A DNA stretch of 29,137 nt, from the IMG/VR virus record IMGVR_UViG_3300025168_000446, positions 1 through 29,137 of that record; one strand, given 5' to 3'. Shown here piece after piece: positions 5,980-13,247 of the stretch (its first letter is position 1; each line of letters begins with the position of its first letter). The translations under genes and the position numbers were made by a program. The DNA is from a virus. The notes beneath the pieces are model-generated. The model was not told the DNA's origin. It did no database searches and was given only the letters and a program-made list of their open reading frames with translations.

Positions 5980-7130
5980 AAACACACGCAGTCAAAGACA
6001 CTGAACAAAGAGCCGCATTAAATGCATGGGCTTCTCACAACTTTAGAGGTAGTATAATAGCTGGTACTGGCTTTGGTAAATCTAGATGTGGCGTAGTTGC
6101 AATCAACTATGTACTCAAACAGATACCCAAAGGCAGCGCACTCTTGCTTGTACCAACAGTACAATTGCAAGATCAGTTTAAAGAGGAGTTTATCAAATGG
6201 GGATTTGAGCAGTGTCTCGACCGTGTCGATATAATATGTTACCAGAGCGCATACAAACTAATAGACAATCATTATGATATTGTAGTATGTGATGAGATCC
6301 ATCTTGGCCTCTCACCACAATACCGTAAGTTCTTTAAGAACAATCAGTATGATCGTCTGTTATGTATGACTGCTACTCCGCCTGAAGAGGAAGAGTACAG
6401 ATTACTATTATTTAAATTAGCACCAACAATATATAGAATAAGTATTGATGAATGCGTCAGCCTAGGCCTAGTGTCACCATATGAAATACATTGTATTCCA
6501 ATTGAAATGACAAATGAAGAACAAACTGAATATAAAAGAATAAACAGAAAGTTCGTTAAACATAAACTAGCGCTTGGGTCTGACGCTTTCAATACTGCAC
6601 GTATTGTACTAGCGTCTGCTAATAGCAGTGGAGAAATGAAAGCACATGCTGCCGGATTTTACAGTGCTATACGTGAACGCAAGAAAATTGTAGACTGCGC
6701 AACCAATAAGGTTGAGAAGTTTAGAGAGATTGTGTACAATAATTTAAATAACAGAATAATAACTTTTGGCGGTAAGAATTCATTTACCGATGAACTAGCA
6801 GCAAGTGTTAGCCCACTAGCAGAAGTGTACCATAGCAAGAGAACAGCAAAGCAACGTAAAGAAGCATTGCGTAAGTTTAAGGAAGGGGAAGTCAATGTAC
6901 TTTGCTCAACTAAAGCTTTAAATCAAGGCTTTGATGTACCTAATGCTAATGTAGGTGTAGTATGTGGTTTGACTAGTAAAGCTTTATCAATGGTCCAACG
7001 TGTTGGTAGACTGATAAGGTTTGAGAAAGACAAGAAAGGTCTTGTATATGTCCTGTATGTAAAGGATAGTCAAGAAGAAAAATGGCTTAAAAACTCAGTC
7101 CAAAAGTTAGATGGTGTGAAGTGGTTATAA
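5964..7130 (+). CDS. SF2 DEAD/DEAH-like helicase, UvsW-type, 388 residues
   Basis: ATP-dependent DNA helicase or branch-migration enzyme. Motif I is GTGFGKS (34-40), motif II is DEIH (110-113), motif III is the TAT within CMTATPP. The C-terminal RecA-like lobe shows VLCSTKALNQGFDVPNA (motif V) and QRVGRLIR (345-352, motif VI, with the arginine finger). The short length and plan resemble T4 UvsW and similar phage helicases that remodel forks and R-loops. It is the last gene of the polymerase operon. A 93-base A/T-rich gap with a promoter follows. All key residues are intact. Confidence 0.93.
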   Translation: MDTSIKTHAVKDTEQRAALNAWASHNFRGSIIAGTGFGKSRCGVVAINYVLKQIPKGSALLLVPTVQLQDQFKEEFIKWGFEQCLDRVDIICYQSAYKLIDNHYDIVVCDEIHLGLSPQYRKFFKNNQYDRLLCMTATPPEEEEYRLLLFKLAPTIYRISIDECVSLGLVSPYEIHCIPIEMTNEEQTEYKRINRKFVKHKLALGSDAFNTARIVLASANSSGEMKAHAAGFYSAIRERKKIVDCATNKVEKFREIVYNNLNNRIITFGGKNSFTDELAASVSPLAEVYHSKRTAKQRKEALRKFKEGEVNVLCSTKALNQGFDVPNANVGVVCGLTSKALSMVQRVGRLIRFEKDKKGLVYVLYVKDSQEEKWLKNSVQKLDGVKWL

Positions 7131-7150
7131 AAATAATTTTAACAAATAAA

Positions 7151-7181
7151 TTTGTAGGTATGAATATTTTTATTACATTTG
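7151..7181 (+). promoter_or_regulatory. Bacteroidota-type promoter for the helicase/SPL operon
   Basis: TTTG at 7151-7154 is separated by 19 bases from TACATTTG at 7174-7181. This fits the primary sigma consensus of Bacteroidota (TTTG, 19-21 bases, TAnnTTTG). It lies in the only sizeable gap in the replication core (7131-7223), about 40 bases before the start at 7224. Transcription should begin near 7188. The -7 element overlaps a DnaA-box-like site by two bases. Confidence 0.5.
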
Positions 7182-7188
7182 TGGATAC
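7180..7188 (-). promoter_or_regulatory. near-consensus DnaA box in a candidate origin region
   Basis: Read on the minus strand, 7188-7180 is GTATCCACA, eight of nine matches to the DnaA box TTATCCACA. It lies in the A/T-rich gap 7131-7223 (long runs of A and T on both sides), directly upstream of the putative loader and DnaB genes and downstream of the operon encoding the DnaA domain IV-like protein. Only one good box is visible, so this is a candidate regulatory site or origin element rather than a proven origin. Confidence 0.35.
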
Positions 7189-7223
7189 GTTATATGCCAT
7201 TATAACAAAATCTTTTATATGCA

Positions 7224-7775
7224 ATGATTGTTGAACTAGATTTAAATATGCTTAAAGAGGTAGGTATGAGTCCTGATGACTTTACCTACCTTTATCTAGT
7301 TTATAAGAAGGGCAATAAATACAACCCACAGCTTAATCTTAAGCCAAACTTAGACAAACTTCAAGAGGAAGGTTACATCAAACTCGGTGATACAACAGAA
7401 AATCATGTTATTAGACACAAGTTTTTAGATTTATTTCTAGCAGACTTTGACAAGATGTTCAACGAGTTGATGTTAACCTATCCTATGAAGGTAAACTCTG
7501 ATAAAGGTGTCCGCATTTTACATGCTAAAGATCCTAACTCTAAGTCAAATCAAAAAGCAAAAGCTCGTTACAAAAGAATTGTTGACGGCAAGCCTCATGT
7601 CCATAAGAAGATAGTAGCTTGCCTAAACACCCAGCTAAAATTGGAGCGTAACAACTTAGGCTACATGCAAAACTTAGAAACATGGATTAACAATCATACT
7701 TGGGAAAAGTATGAAAATTTAGATGAAAATGACACACGAGACAAAACCAAACCACGAATCACAAGATCTCTTTAA
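7224..7775 (+). CDS. hypothetical protein, possible helicase loader or replisome organiser, 183 residues
   Basis: I do not recognise the family. The first half (MLKEVGMSPDDFTYLYLVYKK to LQEEGYIKL) has the look of a winged helix: a helix, a short turn and an 'EEGYIKL' wing strand. The second half is basic (SKSNQKAKARYKRIVDGK) and ends in a helical, tryptophan-containing tail. Phage helicase loaders are often encoded immediately before DnaB, and this gene overlaps the DnaB-like gene by 53 bases, so a loader or initiator role is a reasonable inference from position. The upstream ATG at 7219 hits a stop after one further codon, so ATG 7224 is the start. Confidence 0.65.
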   Translation: MIVELDLNMLKEVGMSPDDFTYLYLVYKKGNKYNPQLNLKPNLDKLQEEGYIKLGDTTENHVIRHKFLDLFLADFDKMFNELMLTYPMKVNSDKGVRILHAKDPNSKSNQKAKARYKRIVDGKPHVHKKIVACLNTQLKLERNNLGYMQNLETWINNHTWEKYENLDENDTRDKTKPRITRSL

Positions 7776-8697
7776 AGAAAAAGGATTTCATAGCATAGCA
7801 GACTCAGTAAATACCTCACTTAATGAGATAAAGAAAGGTATGCTTGGGCAGCGTGTGGTTTACCCCACTAAGTGGATAAGATTAAACAGAAACCTACTAG
7901 GTGGTCTGCAACCTGGCAAAATGTATGTCATAGCAGGTCGTCCAGGTGTAGGTAAAAGCGCATTCAGTAATCAGATGATCTTCGATCTCTTAGATACTAA
8001 CTCAAAGAAAAACTTAATGGTATTGTACTGGTCTTTCGAGATGCCTGGCCATCAGCAAATATTACGTGCTGGTGCTAAGGATGTCAAGAAAGAAGTGATG
8101 GATTTACTATCAGTACAAAACAAGTTAAGACAAGACGAGTATGATCTATATGCAGAGAAAGTTGCTGCTTATACTGAATATCCTATTTATTTTAATAACG
8201 TACCTAAAGACATAACATTTATTAAAAGGACTAATGCTGAGATAGCAGAGAGCTACCCGGACACTTTGGTCATAAATGTTTACGATCACTCTAGGTTAAT
8301 ATTAGCTAACGCCGATACAGAATTGCAAAAACTAAACCAAATATCAAAAGGGTGTATGTACATGCAAGCTAAATTTGGTGTTATTAATATACTGTTATCA
8401 CAATTAAATAGGAATATAGAACAAGAACATCGTGCCCGTAATCAGTACCAACCAATGCTAACAGATTTGTTTGGTGGTGACAGTATAGGTCAGGATGCTC
8501 ATGTTGTTATGATGCTACAGAGGCCATTTGACCTCTACGGTATTACAGATTTGTATTGCGATGAAGAGCCGGAAGGTTTGTTAGCGGTACACATCGAGAA
8601 AAACAGGGACGGCATGTTAGGTATGATACCATACGAAGCTGAACTTAGTACATTCACTATAAACGAAAGAAAATATGTTAATAACAAAAGTAAATAG
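7723..8697 (+). CDS. DnaB-like replicative helicase, 324 residues
   Basis: SF4 hexameric helicase of the RecA fold that unwinds the fork 5'-3'. Visible motifs are Walker A GRPGVGKS (72-79), H1a WSFEMPG, the Walker B region VINVYDHSRLI (D188), H3 SQLNR (226-230), DLFGGDSIGQDAHVV (arginine-finger region, as in 'GxIEQDAD') and EKNRDG near the C-terminus. It is shorter than bacterial DnaB (about 450) and lacks the N-terminal primase-binding domain, as in several phage helicases. The true start may be ATG 7729, two codons later. It overlaps the preceding gene by 53 bases and the next by 23. Confidence 0.92.
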   Translation: MKMTHETKPNHESQDLFKEKGFHSIADSVNTSLNEIKKGMLGQRVVYPTKWIRLNRNLLGGLQPGKMYVIAGRPGVGKSAFSNQMIFDLLDTNSKKNLMVLYWSFEMPGHQQILRAGAKDVKKEVMDLLSVQNKLRQDEYDLYAEKVAAYTEYPIYFNNVPKDITFIKRTNAEIAESYPDTLVINVYDHSRLILANADTELQKLNQISKGCMYMQAKFGVINILLSQLNRNIEQEHRARNQYQPMLTDLFGGDSIGQDAHVVMMLQRPFDLYGITDLYCDEEPEGLLAVHIEKNRDGMLGMIPYEAELSTFTINERKYVNNKSK

Positions 8698-9532
8698 AAA
8701 AGCCCTTGACATTAAAACAAGCGGTAGATCTACAGACTTTATTACACCTTCTTTTGGTCATGGCTGTTTGTACGATTGCAGTTACTGTTACATGAAACGT
8801 AACAAACCTAAAGGATTAACGATAGCACAGAATACAGGAGATATACTTACAGCAGTAAATAACCACGCATTCTTTACACACGTTAACAAACCTAATCAAA
8901 CACACGCGCAACACACTACTTACGACATTAGTTGTAACGAGGACTTTGCATTGCACCTTAGACATCACGACTGGGAGAACATCTTTGAGTTTTTTAGAAC
9001 TCACCCTATAGCCATGGGCTCGTTCGCTACCAAGTACGTGAACCCTAAGTTGATTGAGTATGACCCTGAAGGTAAAATACGAATACGTTTTAGTCTTATG
9101 CCTCAGCATATGGCTACACTTCATGAGCCTGCCACATCTAAAATTATTGATAGAATTAAAGCTATTAATGCATTTATAGATGCAGGGTATGACGTACATG
9201 TTAACTTTAGTCCTGTTATTATAACAGAAACATGGCTAGAGGATTACAAGCAGTTGTTTGGAATGCTGAATGATTATGTAGATTACAAAAAGCAAGTTCT
9301 TGCAGAAGTTATATTTCTAACTCACAACGAGAACAAGCACAGAGCTAATCTTATAGATAAACCGAATGCAGAAGCACAACTGTGGACACCAGATATACAA
9401 GAGGATAAGATCTCACAGTATGGAGGGAAAAACATTAGATACGAAAGACATCTTAAACGAGAATTAATTAACCAATTTACTAACCTTCATGATAACATTA
9501 TACCATGGAATAAAATAAGATACATATTTTGA
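8675..9532 (+). CDS. radical-SAM enzyme resembling spore photoproduct lyase, 285 residues
   Basis: The radical-SAM cluster motif is GCLYDCSYCY (C31, C35, C38), which binds a 4Fe-4S cluster that cleaves S-adenosylmethionine. The rest follows the spore photoproduct lyase plan: a YDISCNED segment with C87, a RIRFSLMPQHMATLHEPAT segment, and AINAFIDAGYDVHVNFSPVI. In the Bacillus enzyme a fourth cysteine about 40-50 residues after the cluster is the hydrogen donor; here C87 is 49 residues after C38. The protein has exactly these four cysteines. The expected activity is direct reversal of a thymine photolesion (5-thyminyl-5,6-dihydrothymine) in DNA. The phage substrate is unproven. It overlaps the helicase gene by 23 bases, tying it to replication. 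Confidence 0.85.
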   Translation: MLITKVNRKALDIKTSGRSTDFITPSFGHGCLYDCSYCYMKRNKPKGLTIAQNTGDILTAVNNHAFFTHVNKPNQTHAQHTTYDISCNEDFALHLRHHDWENIFEFFRTHPIAMGSFATKYVNPKLIEYDPEGKIRIRFSLMPQHMATLHEPATSKIIDRIKAINAFIDAGYDVHVNFSPVIITETWLEDYKQLFGMLNDYVDYKKQVLAEVIFLTHNENKHRANLIDKPNAEAQLWTPDIQEDKISQYGGKNIRYERHLKRELINQFTNLHDNIIPWNKIRYIF

Positions 9533-9801
9533 AAAAAGGATACTACGATTACGAGCCAATAGAAGGTAAACCAGAGTTTATTTCTAAAGGAAGACTCCCT
9601 GAATACAACAGAGAGAGAAGAGATGAAAAATTAAGAAAAGAAGAAGAAGCAAAGAAATCTAAATTTGTGACTGATGATGTATTTACATTACAATTTGGGT
9701 TTACATACCCTAAAACATATGCTAAATCATCTACAATAAATAGTGTGCCATACCCTAAAAACTTAGGTGCTAATGGCAAAATGAGCAGAAGGCATGGGTG
9801 A
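9529..9801 (+). CDS. hypothetical charged protein, TTG start, 90 residues
   Basis: Unrecognised. The only good start is TTG 9529, which overlaps the lyase stop as TTGA, mimicking the ATGA junctions elsewhere. The first half is very charged (EYNRERRDEKLRKEEEAKKSKF), and the second contains several prolines and tyrosines, ending in GANGKMSRRHG. It is probably partly disordered. It is the last gene before the structured gap 9802-10059. The non-ATG start means low or coupled expression. Confidence 0.6.
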   Translation: MKKGYYDYEPIEGKPEFISKGRLPEYNRERRDEKLRKEEEAKKSKFVTDDVFTLQFGFTYPKTYAKSSTINSVPYPKNLGANGKMSRRHG

Positions 9802-9803
9802 TT

Positions 9804-10040
9804 AAGAGTTAAACCCTGATAATGACAGTTACTCTTTGTAAGACTTCAGAACAAAACCTGTCAGCCTACATATTGCTAACACATAACTAGTGGTAATGTC
9901 TCAACAATACCAATAAGACCCCAGGTTATGTTGTTAGCTATTATACGATGAGCAAGCTGCGTGAGTGCTGCATACTTTTGCTGTAATTGAGGGGGAGGGG
10001 GTTATAAACTTGGTCGTCTATGCGGTCTTCCCCCAATTAC
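9804..10040 (+). other. structured non-coding region with several long hairpins
   Basis: The 258-base gap 9802-10059 lacks a credible gene but is full of pairing. TGACAG 9823-9828 pairs with CTGTCA 9858-9863. GCTAACACATAAC 9875-9887 pairs with GTTATGTTGTTAGC 9925-9938 (one bulge) and encloses TGGTA 9891-9895 with TACCA 9908-9912. AGCAA 9951-9955 pairs with TTGCT 9978-9982. GTAATT plus GGGGGA (9983-9996) pairs with TCCCCC plus AATTAC (10029-10040) across a GA bulge. The last hairpin runs into TTTATTTAAATT and the ATG at 10060. AAGAGT 9804-9809 with ACTCTT 9831-9836 is another option. It is likely an intergenic RNA, terminator-plus-leader, or replication signal; I recognise no family. Confidence 0.5.
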
Positions 10041-10059
10041 TTTATTTAAATTATATATT

Positions 10060-10293
10060 ATGGAATGGATTCCAGTTATAGTAGTAGGAGCTGTATTTGG
10101 CTTTATACTTTACCACACGTTAAAATCACCATTTAACCCAGAAGCTTATGAAAAAGAACAAAGGGCTATTATCGAAGATTCTCTGCGAAAGCCAAAAAAG
10201 AGGAAAAAGTATAAAAGTCGTGCAAAGGCTACTAAAGTTGAAGCACCACATCTCAGTAAGTCTAAACGTGCTAAAAAAAAGAATAAGGCATGA
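10060..10293 (+). CDS. small membrane-anchored basic protein, 77 residues
   Basis: A single N-terminal transmembrane helix (about residues 3-20, WIPVIVVGAVFGFILYHT) is followed by a strongly basic cytoplasmic tail (KKRKKYKSRAKATK ... SKSKRAKKKNKA). The basic tail could bind DNA or RNA at the inner membrane. It is the first gene after the structured region and overlaps the Sak4-like gene as ATGA (10290-10293), so it may tether recombination or replication complexes to the membrane. This role is inferred only from its topology and position. Confidence 0.7.
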   Translation: MEWIPVIVVGAVFGFILYHTLKSPFNPEAYEKEQRAIIEDSLRKPKKRKKYKSRAKATKVEAPHLSKSKRAKKKNKA

Positions 10294-10991
10294 GTAAACT
10301 ACCTAAGAAAAAAGTAAAAGCGAGTAGAAAATCACCAAAGAACATGATTATTTACGGTGCTCCTAAGATAGGTAAGACTACAGTGCTAGCTCAGCTAGAC
10401 GACTGTCTTATTATAGACTTAGAACAGGGCTCTGACATGTTAGATGCATTAAAAGTACAAGTAAATAGTCTAAAAGAACTAGGAGAGATAGGGAAAGAGA
10501 TATACCAAGAGGGTAAACCTTACAAGTATGTAGCTATCGATACTATCTCTAAGTTAGAAGAATGGTGTGAAGAAGAAGGTAAACAAATATACCTGAAGAC
10601 TCCAATGGGTAAAAACTTTGAACAAAAGAACCCAGGTATGTCTATCCTTTCATTGCCTAACGGTGCAGGTTATCTGTATCTTAGAATGGCATACAAGAAA
10701 TGGATAGATAGATTAAACACACTTGCCGATCATGTGATCCTTGTTGGTCACTTGAAAGACAAGATGCTTGAGAAGAAAGGTAAGGAAGTGGCTGTGAAAG
10801 ACCTCGACCTTACAGGTAAGATCAAGCAAATTACATGCGCAAACGCTGACGCAGTAGGCTATATCTATAGAGAAGACGATGTTACTATGGTATCATTTGA
10901 CTCACTAGGAGATGTAGTAGCCGGCAGTCGATGCGATCACTTAAAGGGTAAGACCATGCCTATGGAATGGTCAAAGATTTTTATTGATTAA
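10290..10991 (+). CDS. Sak4-like RecA-fold ATPase, 233 residues
   Basis: Phage RecA-like single-strand annealing/recombination ATPase of the Sak4 (AAA_24) type. Walker A is GAPKIGKT (23-30) and Walker B is YVAIDT (80-85), followed by ISKLEEWCEEEG. The later strand DHVILVGHLKDK is typical of the family. Basic residues precede the Walker A motif (KKKVKASRKSPKN). Sak4 proteins work with an SSB to promote strand annealing, and an SSB-like gene lies two genes downstream. All nucleotide-binding residues are present. The family name rests on motif order, so a different RecA-fold ATPase is possible. Confidence 0.85.
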   Translation: MSKLPKKKVKASRKSPKNMIIYGAPKIGKTTVLAQLDDCLIIDLEQGSDMLDALKVQVNSLKELGEIGKEIYQEGKPYKYVAIDTISKLEEWCEEEGKQIYLKTPMGKNFEQKNPGMSILSLPNGAGYLYLRMAYKKWIDRLNTLADHVILVGHLKDKMLEKKGKEVAVKDLDLTGKIKQITCANADAVGYIYREDDVTMVSFDSLGDVVAGSRCDHLKGKTMPMEWSKIFID

Positions 10992-11011
10992 CTGTTAAAA
11001 ATTTAACACAA

Positions 11012-11464
11012 ATGATTGAAACCAATCAACACGCAGACACAAGCGTTGAGTCACAACCGACTCCGCAGAACATCACAACCTCTATGATTATAGACGATCT
11101 AGAGAATGGGATTGACCGCAAGGGGATCCAAACTAAATACAGCCTAGAAGCTTGGGAAGTTACTGAAATGTTTAAGCATCCAGTACTTAAAGGTAAGAAG
11201 GTTAAGAAGAAGCGTAAGCTATCTTTCAATTTCATCGATGACACTGAGCATGAAATGCCGTGCTCTGTAGATCCTTCACAAGTAACTGTACAAGGAGTTA
11301 TCGAGGAAGTTATGGGTACAGTAAACACTATTACAGATACCTTTACCGATGGGCAAAAAGAGCAAATGGAAGGACAAGCTTGGGAAGAAGAAATCCAAGG
11401 ACGTCAAGAAATGGACGCTCAAGATCAATTAAATGAAATTAATAACGAAGAAGAAGAATTTTAA
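11012..11464 (+). CDS. hypothetical acidic protein, 150 residues
   Basis: Unrecognised. The N-terminal third includes a possible helix-turn-helix-like stretch (MIIDDLENGIDRKGIQTKYSLEAWEVTEMF, about 25-54). A short basic patch follows (KGKKVKKKRKLSF). The rest is acidic, ending in a glutamate-rich tail (NEINNEEEEF). It sits between the Sak4-like and SSB-like genes, two bases upstream of the latter, so it probably acts in the same recombination/replication module. A short inverted repeat (TGTTAA/TTAACA, 10993-11008) lies just before its start. Confidence 0.65.
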   Translation: MIETNQHADTSVESQPTPQNITTSMIIDDLENGIDRKGIQTKYSLEAWEVTEMFKHPVLKGKKVKKKRKLSFNFIDDTEHEMPCSVDPSQVTVQGVIEEVMGTVNTITDTFTDGQKEQMEGQAWEEEIQGRQEMDAQDQLNEINNEEEEF

Positions 11465-11466
11465 TT

Positions 11467-12246
11467 ATGGCAATTAAATCAAACGCAAGTACGCAAGAAG
11501 TAGTAGGCTCAGGAATGAAACTATACTCAGGATTAACTAACGTAAACGTTATAGCAGTTAACCCTACAATGGCTGAATTACACGCCCTTGACATTAAAGT
11601 TAAGAGTGAGCCAAATTATGAAGTAGCCTTCAGTGATCAAGAATACAACAAAGTAGTGTTCTGGTTGGGTAATGAAGATACTAAAGTTAAATTAGAGGTA
11701 TTGGTACAACCAAAAGCTCGTGTATCTCAAAATGGTAAGAACCAGTACATTAATGCTATTGGTCAAACTACATGGTCAGAAGGGAAACCTACATTTGACT
11801 GGTGGAAAGCTACCGGTGAGAGACATGCTTTTGTTGGTGAAGAAACTCTTATCAACTTTGTTAAAGCGTGGGCTAACGTAGCCAACGGCGATGACGTAAG
11901 CTTTGAAACAGGTAAGAAAATCTCTAACGGTGACGTATCAGAGATCAAAGCGCTTGTTAGCGTGTTGAAAGACAATCAAGTACGTGTATTGGTAGGTGTT
12001 AAAGATGACAAGTACCAAACTGTATACACTAAGCACTTTGGTCGTGTTAAACCTCAACGTGATGATTTCTTTGTTCGTAACTTAAACGACGACTATGGAT
12101 CATTCAACGCTGACTTTAACGCTGACTTAGCATGGGGTACGCATAATCCAACCATTAACTTGGTTACTCCTGACTCGAAAGAGGATGAAGACTGGACTAT
12201 GCCAGACAAGCCTCTTAACAGTACAGAAGACGACTCTCCGTTTTAA
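11467..12246 (+). CDS. SSB-like single-stranded DNA-binding protein, 259 residues
   Basis: The body is rich in beta-type segments (LEVLVQPKARV, RVLVGVKDDKYQTVYTKHF) and aromatic residues suited to stacking on single-stranded DNA. The C-terminus is disordered and acidic and ends EDDSPF, like the DDxxPF tip of bacterial SSB that recruits repair and replication proteins. The length is larger than E. coli SSB (178) and close to T7 gp2.5 (232). It lies between the Sak4-like and primase genes, as expected. The family assignment rests on the tail, composition and context, not on a clear OB-fold motif. Confidence 0.7.
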   Translation: MAIKSNASTQEVVGSGMKLYSGLTNVNVIAVNPTMAELHALDIKVKSEPNYEVAFSDQEYNKVVFWLGNEDTKVKLEVLVQPKARVSQNGKNQYINAIGQTTWSEGKPTFDWWKATGERHAFVGEETLINFVKAWANVANGDDVSFETGKKISNGDVSEIKALVSVLKDNQVRVLVGVKDDKYQTVYTKHFGRVKPQRDDFFVRNLNDDYGSFNADFNADLAWGTHNPTINLVTPDSKEDEDWTMPDKPLNSTEDDSPF

Positions 12247-13247
12247 TGATTGCATCACGAAGTAGTGATGATTACCTGCATACAGATGTCATACTTAGTA
12301 AAATTACTGAGTATGACATTTTCAGGTATTATATCAGAGGGTTTAAAGAGCTTAACAAAAAGTTCTGTAGCGAGTTACGTGAAGACAATACTCCAACCGC
12401 TGCTATATATGTATGGAAGAACGCCTTATTATACAAGGACCACGGTCATCCAGAACATACCTTTAACTGCTTCAGATATATCCAAGCATCATTTAATTGT
12501 GATTGGATAACTGCGCTGCGTATGGTAGACAGAGATTTTGCTTTAGGTCTTTCTTATACTAAAGACGACGGATTATTTTCTATGGGAGCTCAGGGTGTTA
12601 AACGAAAACAACCTGATCTCGTAGAAAAACTTACACTTATACGTAAGAAACGTCGTAAATGGAATAAGGACGATGCAAAGTTTTGGTCTAAATATTATAT
12701 AAGTAAAGATATTTTAGTTAAATTTGGCGTCGAACCTATAGATTATTATTGGGTCAACGAACATAGATTTAGCTGTAAAACAATCACTTACGCATATAAG
12801 TTTGGTCAAAGATTTAAAATCTACGCACCAGAAGAAACAGAGCGCAAATGGACAAGCAATGTTAAAGCAGTAGACACTCAAGGTTGGAATCAATTGCCTG
12901 AACAAGGTAATTTAGTTATTCTAACATCTTCGTTAAAAGACATCATGACTCTATATTCTGCAGGGTATCCCGCAATTGCTATGCAAAGCGAGATGCAAAT
13001 ACCAGCAGAAAAAGTAATAGAGAGTCTTAAGGAAAGATTTGCAAAAATCTTGGTTCTTTATGATAATGATTATGATAAAGCTACCAATCCAGGACAGATG
13101 ATGGGCAACAAGATCTGTATGAAGTATGGCCTAATAAATGTGTGTATTCCTAGTGAGTATGAATCGAAAGATCCATCTGACCTAGTTAAGAATACAAACA
13201 TAGCTATACTAAATCAGATAATTGATGAACAAAGAGGAGATAGTTGA
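12246..13247 (+). CDS. DnaG-like TOPRIM primase, 333 residues
   Basis: RNA primase for lagging-strand synthesis. The N-terminal region (about 40-95) has the layout of the CHC2-type domain (FCSELREDNTP ... LLYKDHG ... FNCFRYIQ), but only C41, C75 and C85 remain, so the zinc site is degenerate. The TOPRIM domain begins NLVILTSSLKDIMTLYSAGYPAIAMQSEMQIP (222-253), followed by VLYDNDYDKATNPG with D273 and D275. The glutamate usual in the first TOPRIM motif (VEGxxD or TEGxxD) is S here (TSSLKD, D232). It follows the SSB-like gene with a one-base stop/start overlap and precedes the SbcD-like gene. It is shorter than bacterial DnaG and has no helicase-binding tail. Confidence 0.8.
   Translation: MIASRSSDDYLHTDVILSKITEYDIFRYYIRGFKELNKKFCSELREDNTPTAAIYVWKNALLYKDHGHPEHTFNCFRYIQASFNCDWITALRMVDRDFALGLSYTKDDGLFSMGAQGVKRKQPDLVEKLTLIRKKRRKWNKDDAKFWSKYYISKDILVKFGVEPIDYYWVNEHRFSCKTITYAYKFGQRFKIYAPEETERKWTSNVKAVDTQGWNQLPEQGNLVILTSSLKDIMTLYSAGYPAIAMQSEMQIPAEKVIESLKERFAKILVLYDNDYDKATNPGQMMGNKICMKYGLINVCIPSEYESKDPSDLVKNTNIAILNQIIDEQRGDS

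Noticed and set aside
8816-9199. 127-codon minus-strand frame opposite the radical-SAM gene
   Set aside because: The opposite strand encodes a well-supported enzyme with intact motifs. The minus-strand product is cysteine-scattered and without family features, so it is a shadow.
9822-9890. 22-codon frame at the start of the structured gap, as a leader peptide
   Set aside because: It has an ATG and a stop, but no control codon run or attenuator-type alternate hairpins that clearly depend on its translation. Short frames of this length are expected by chance.
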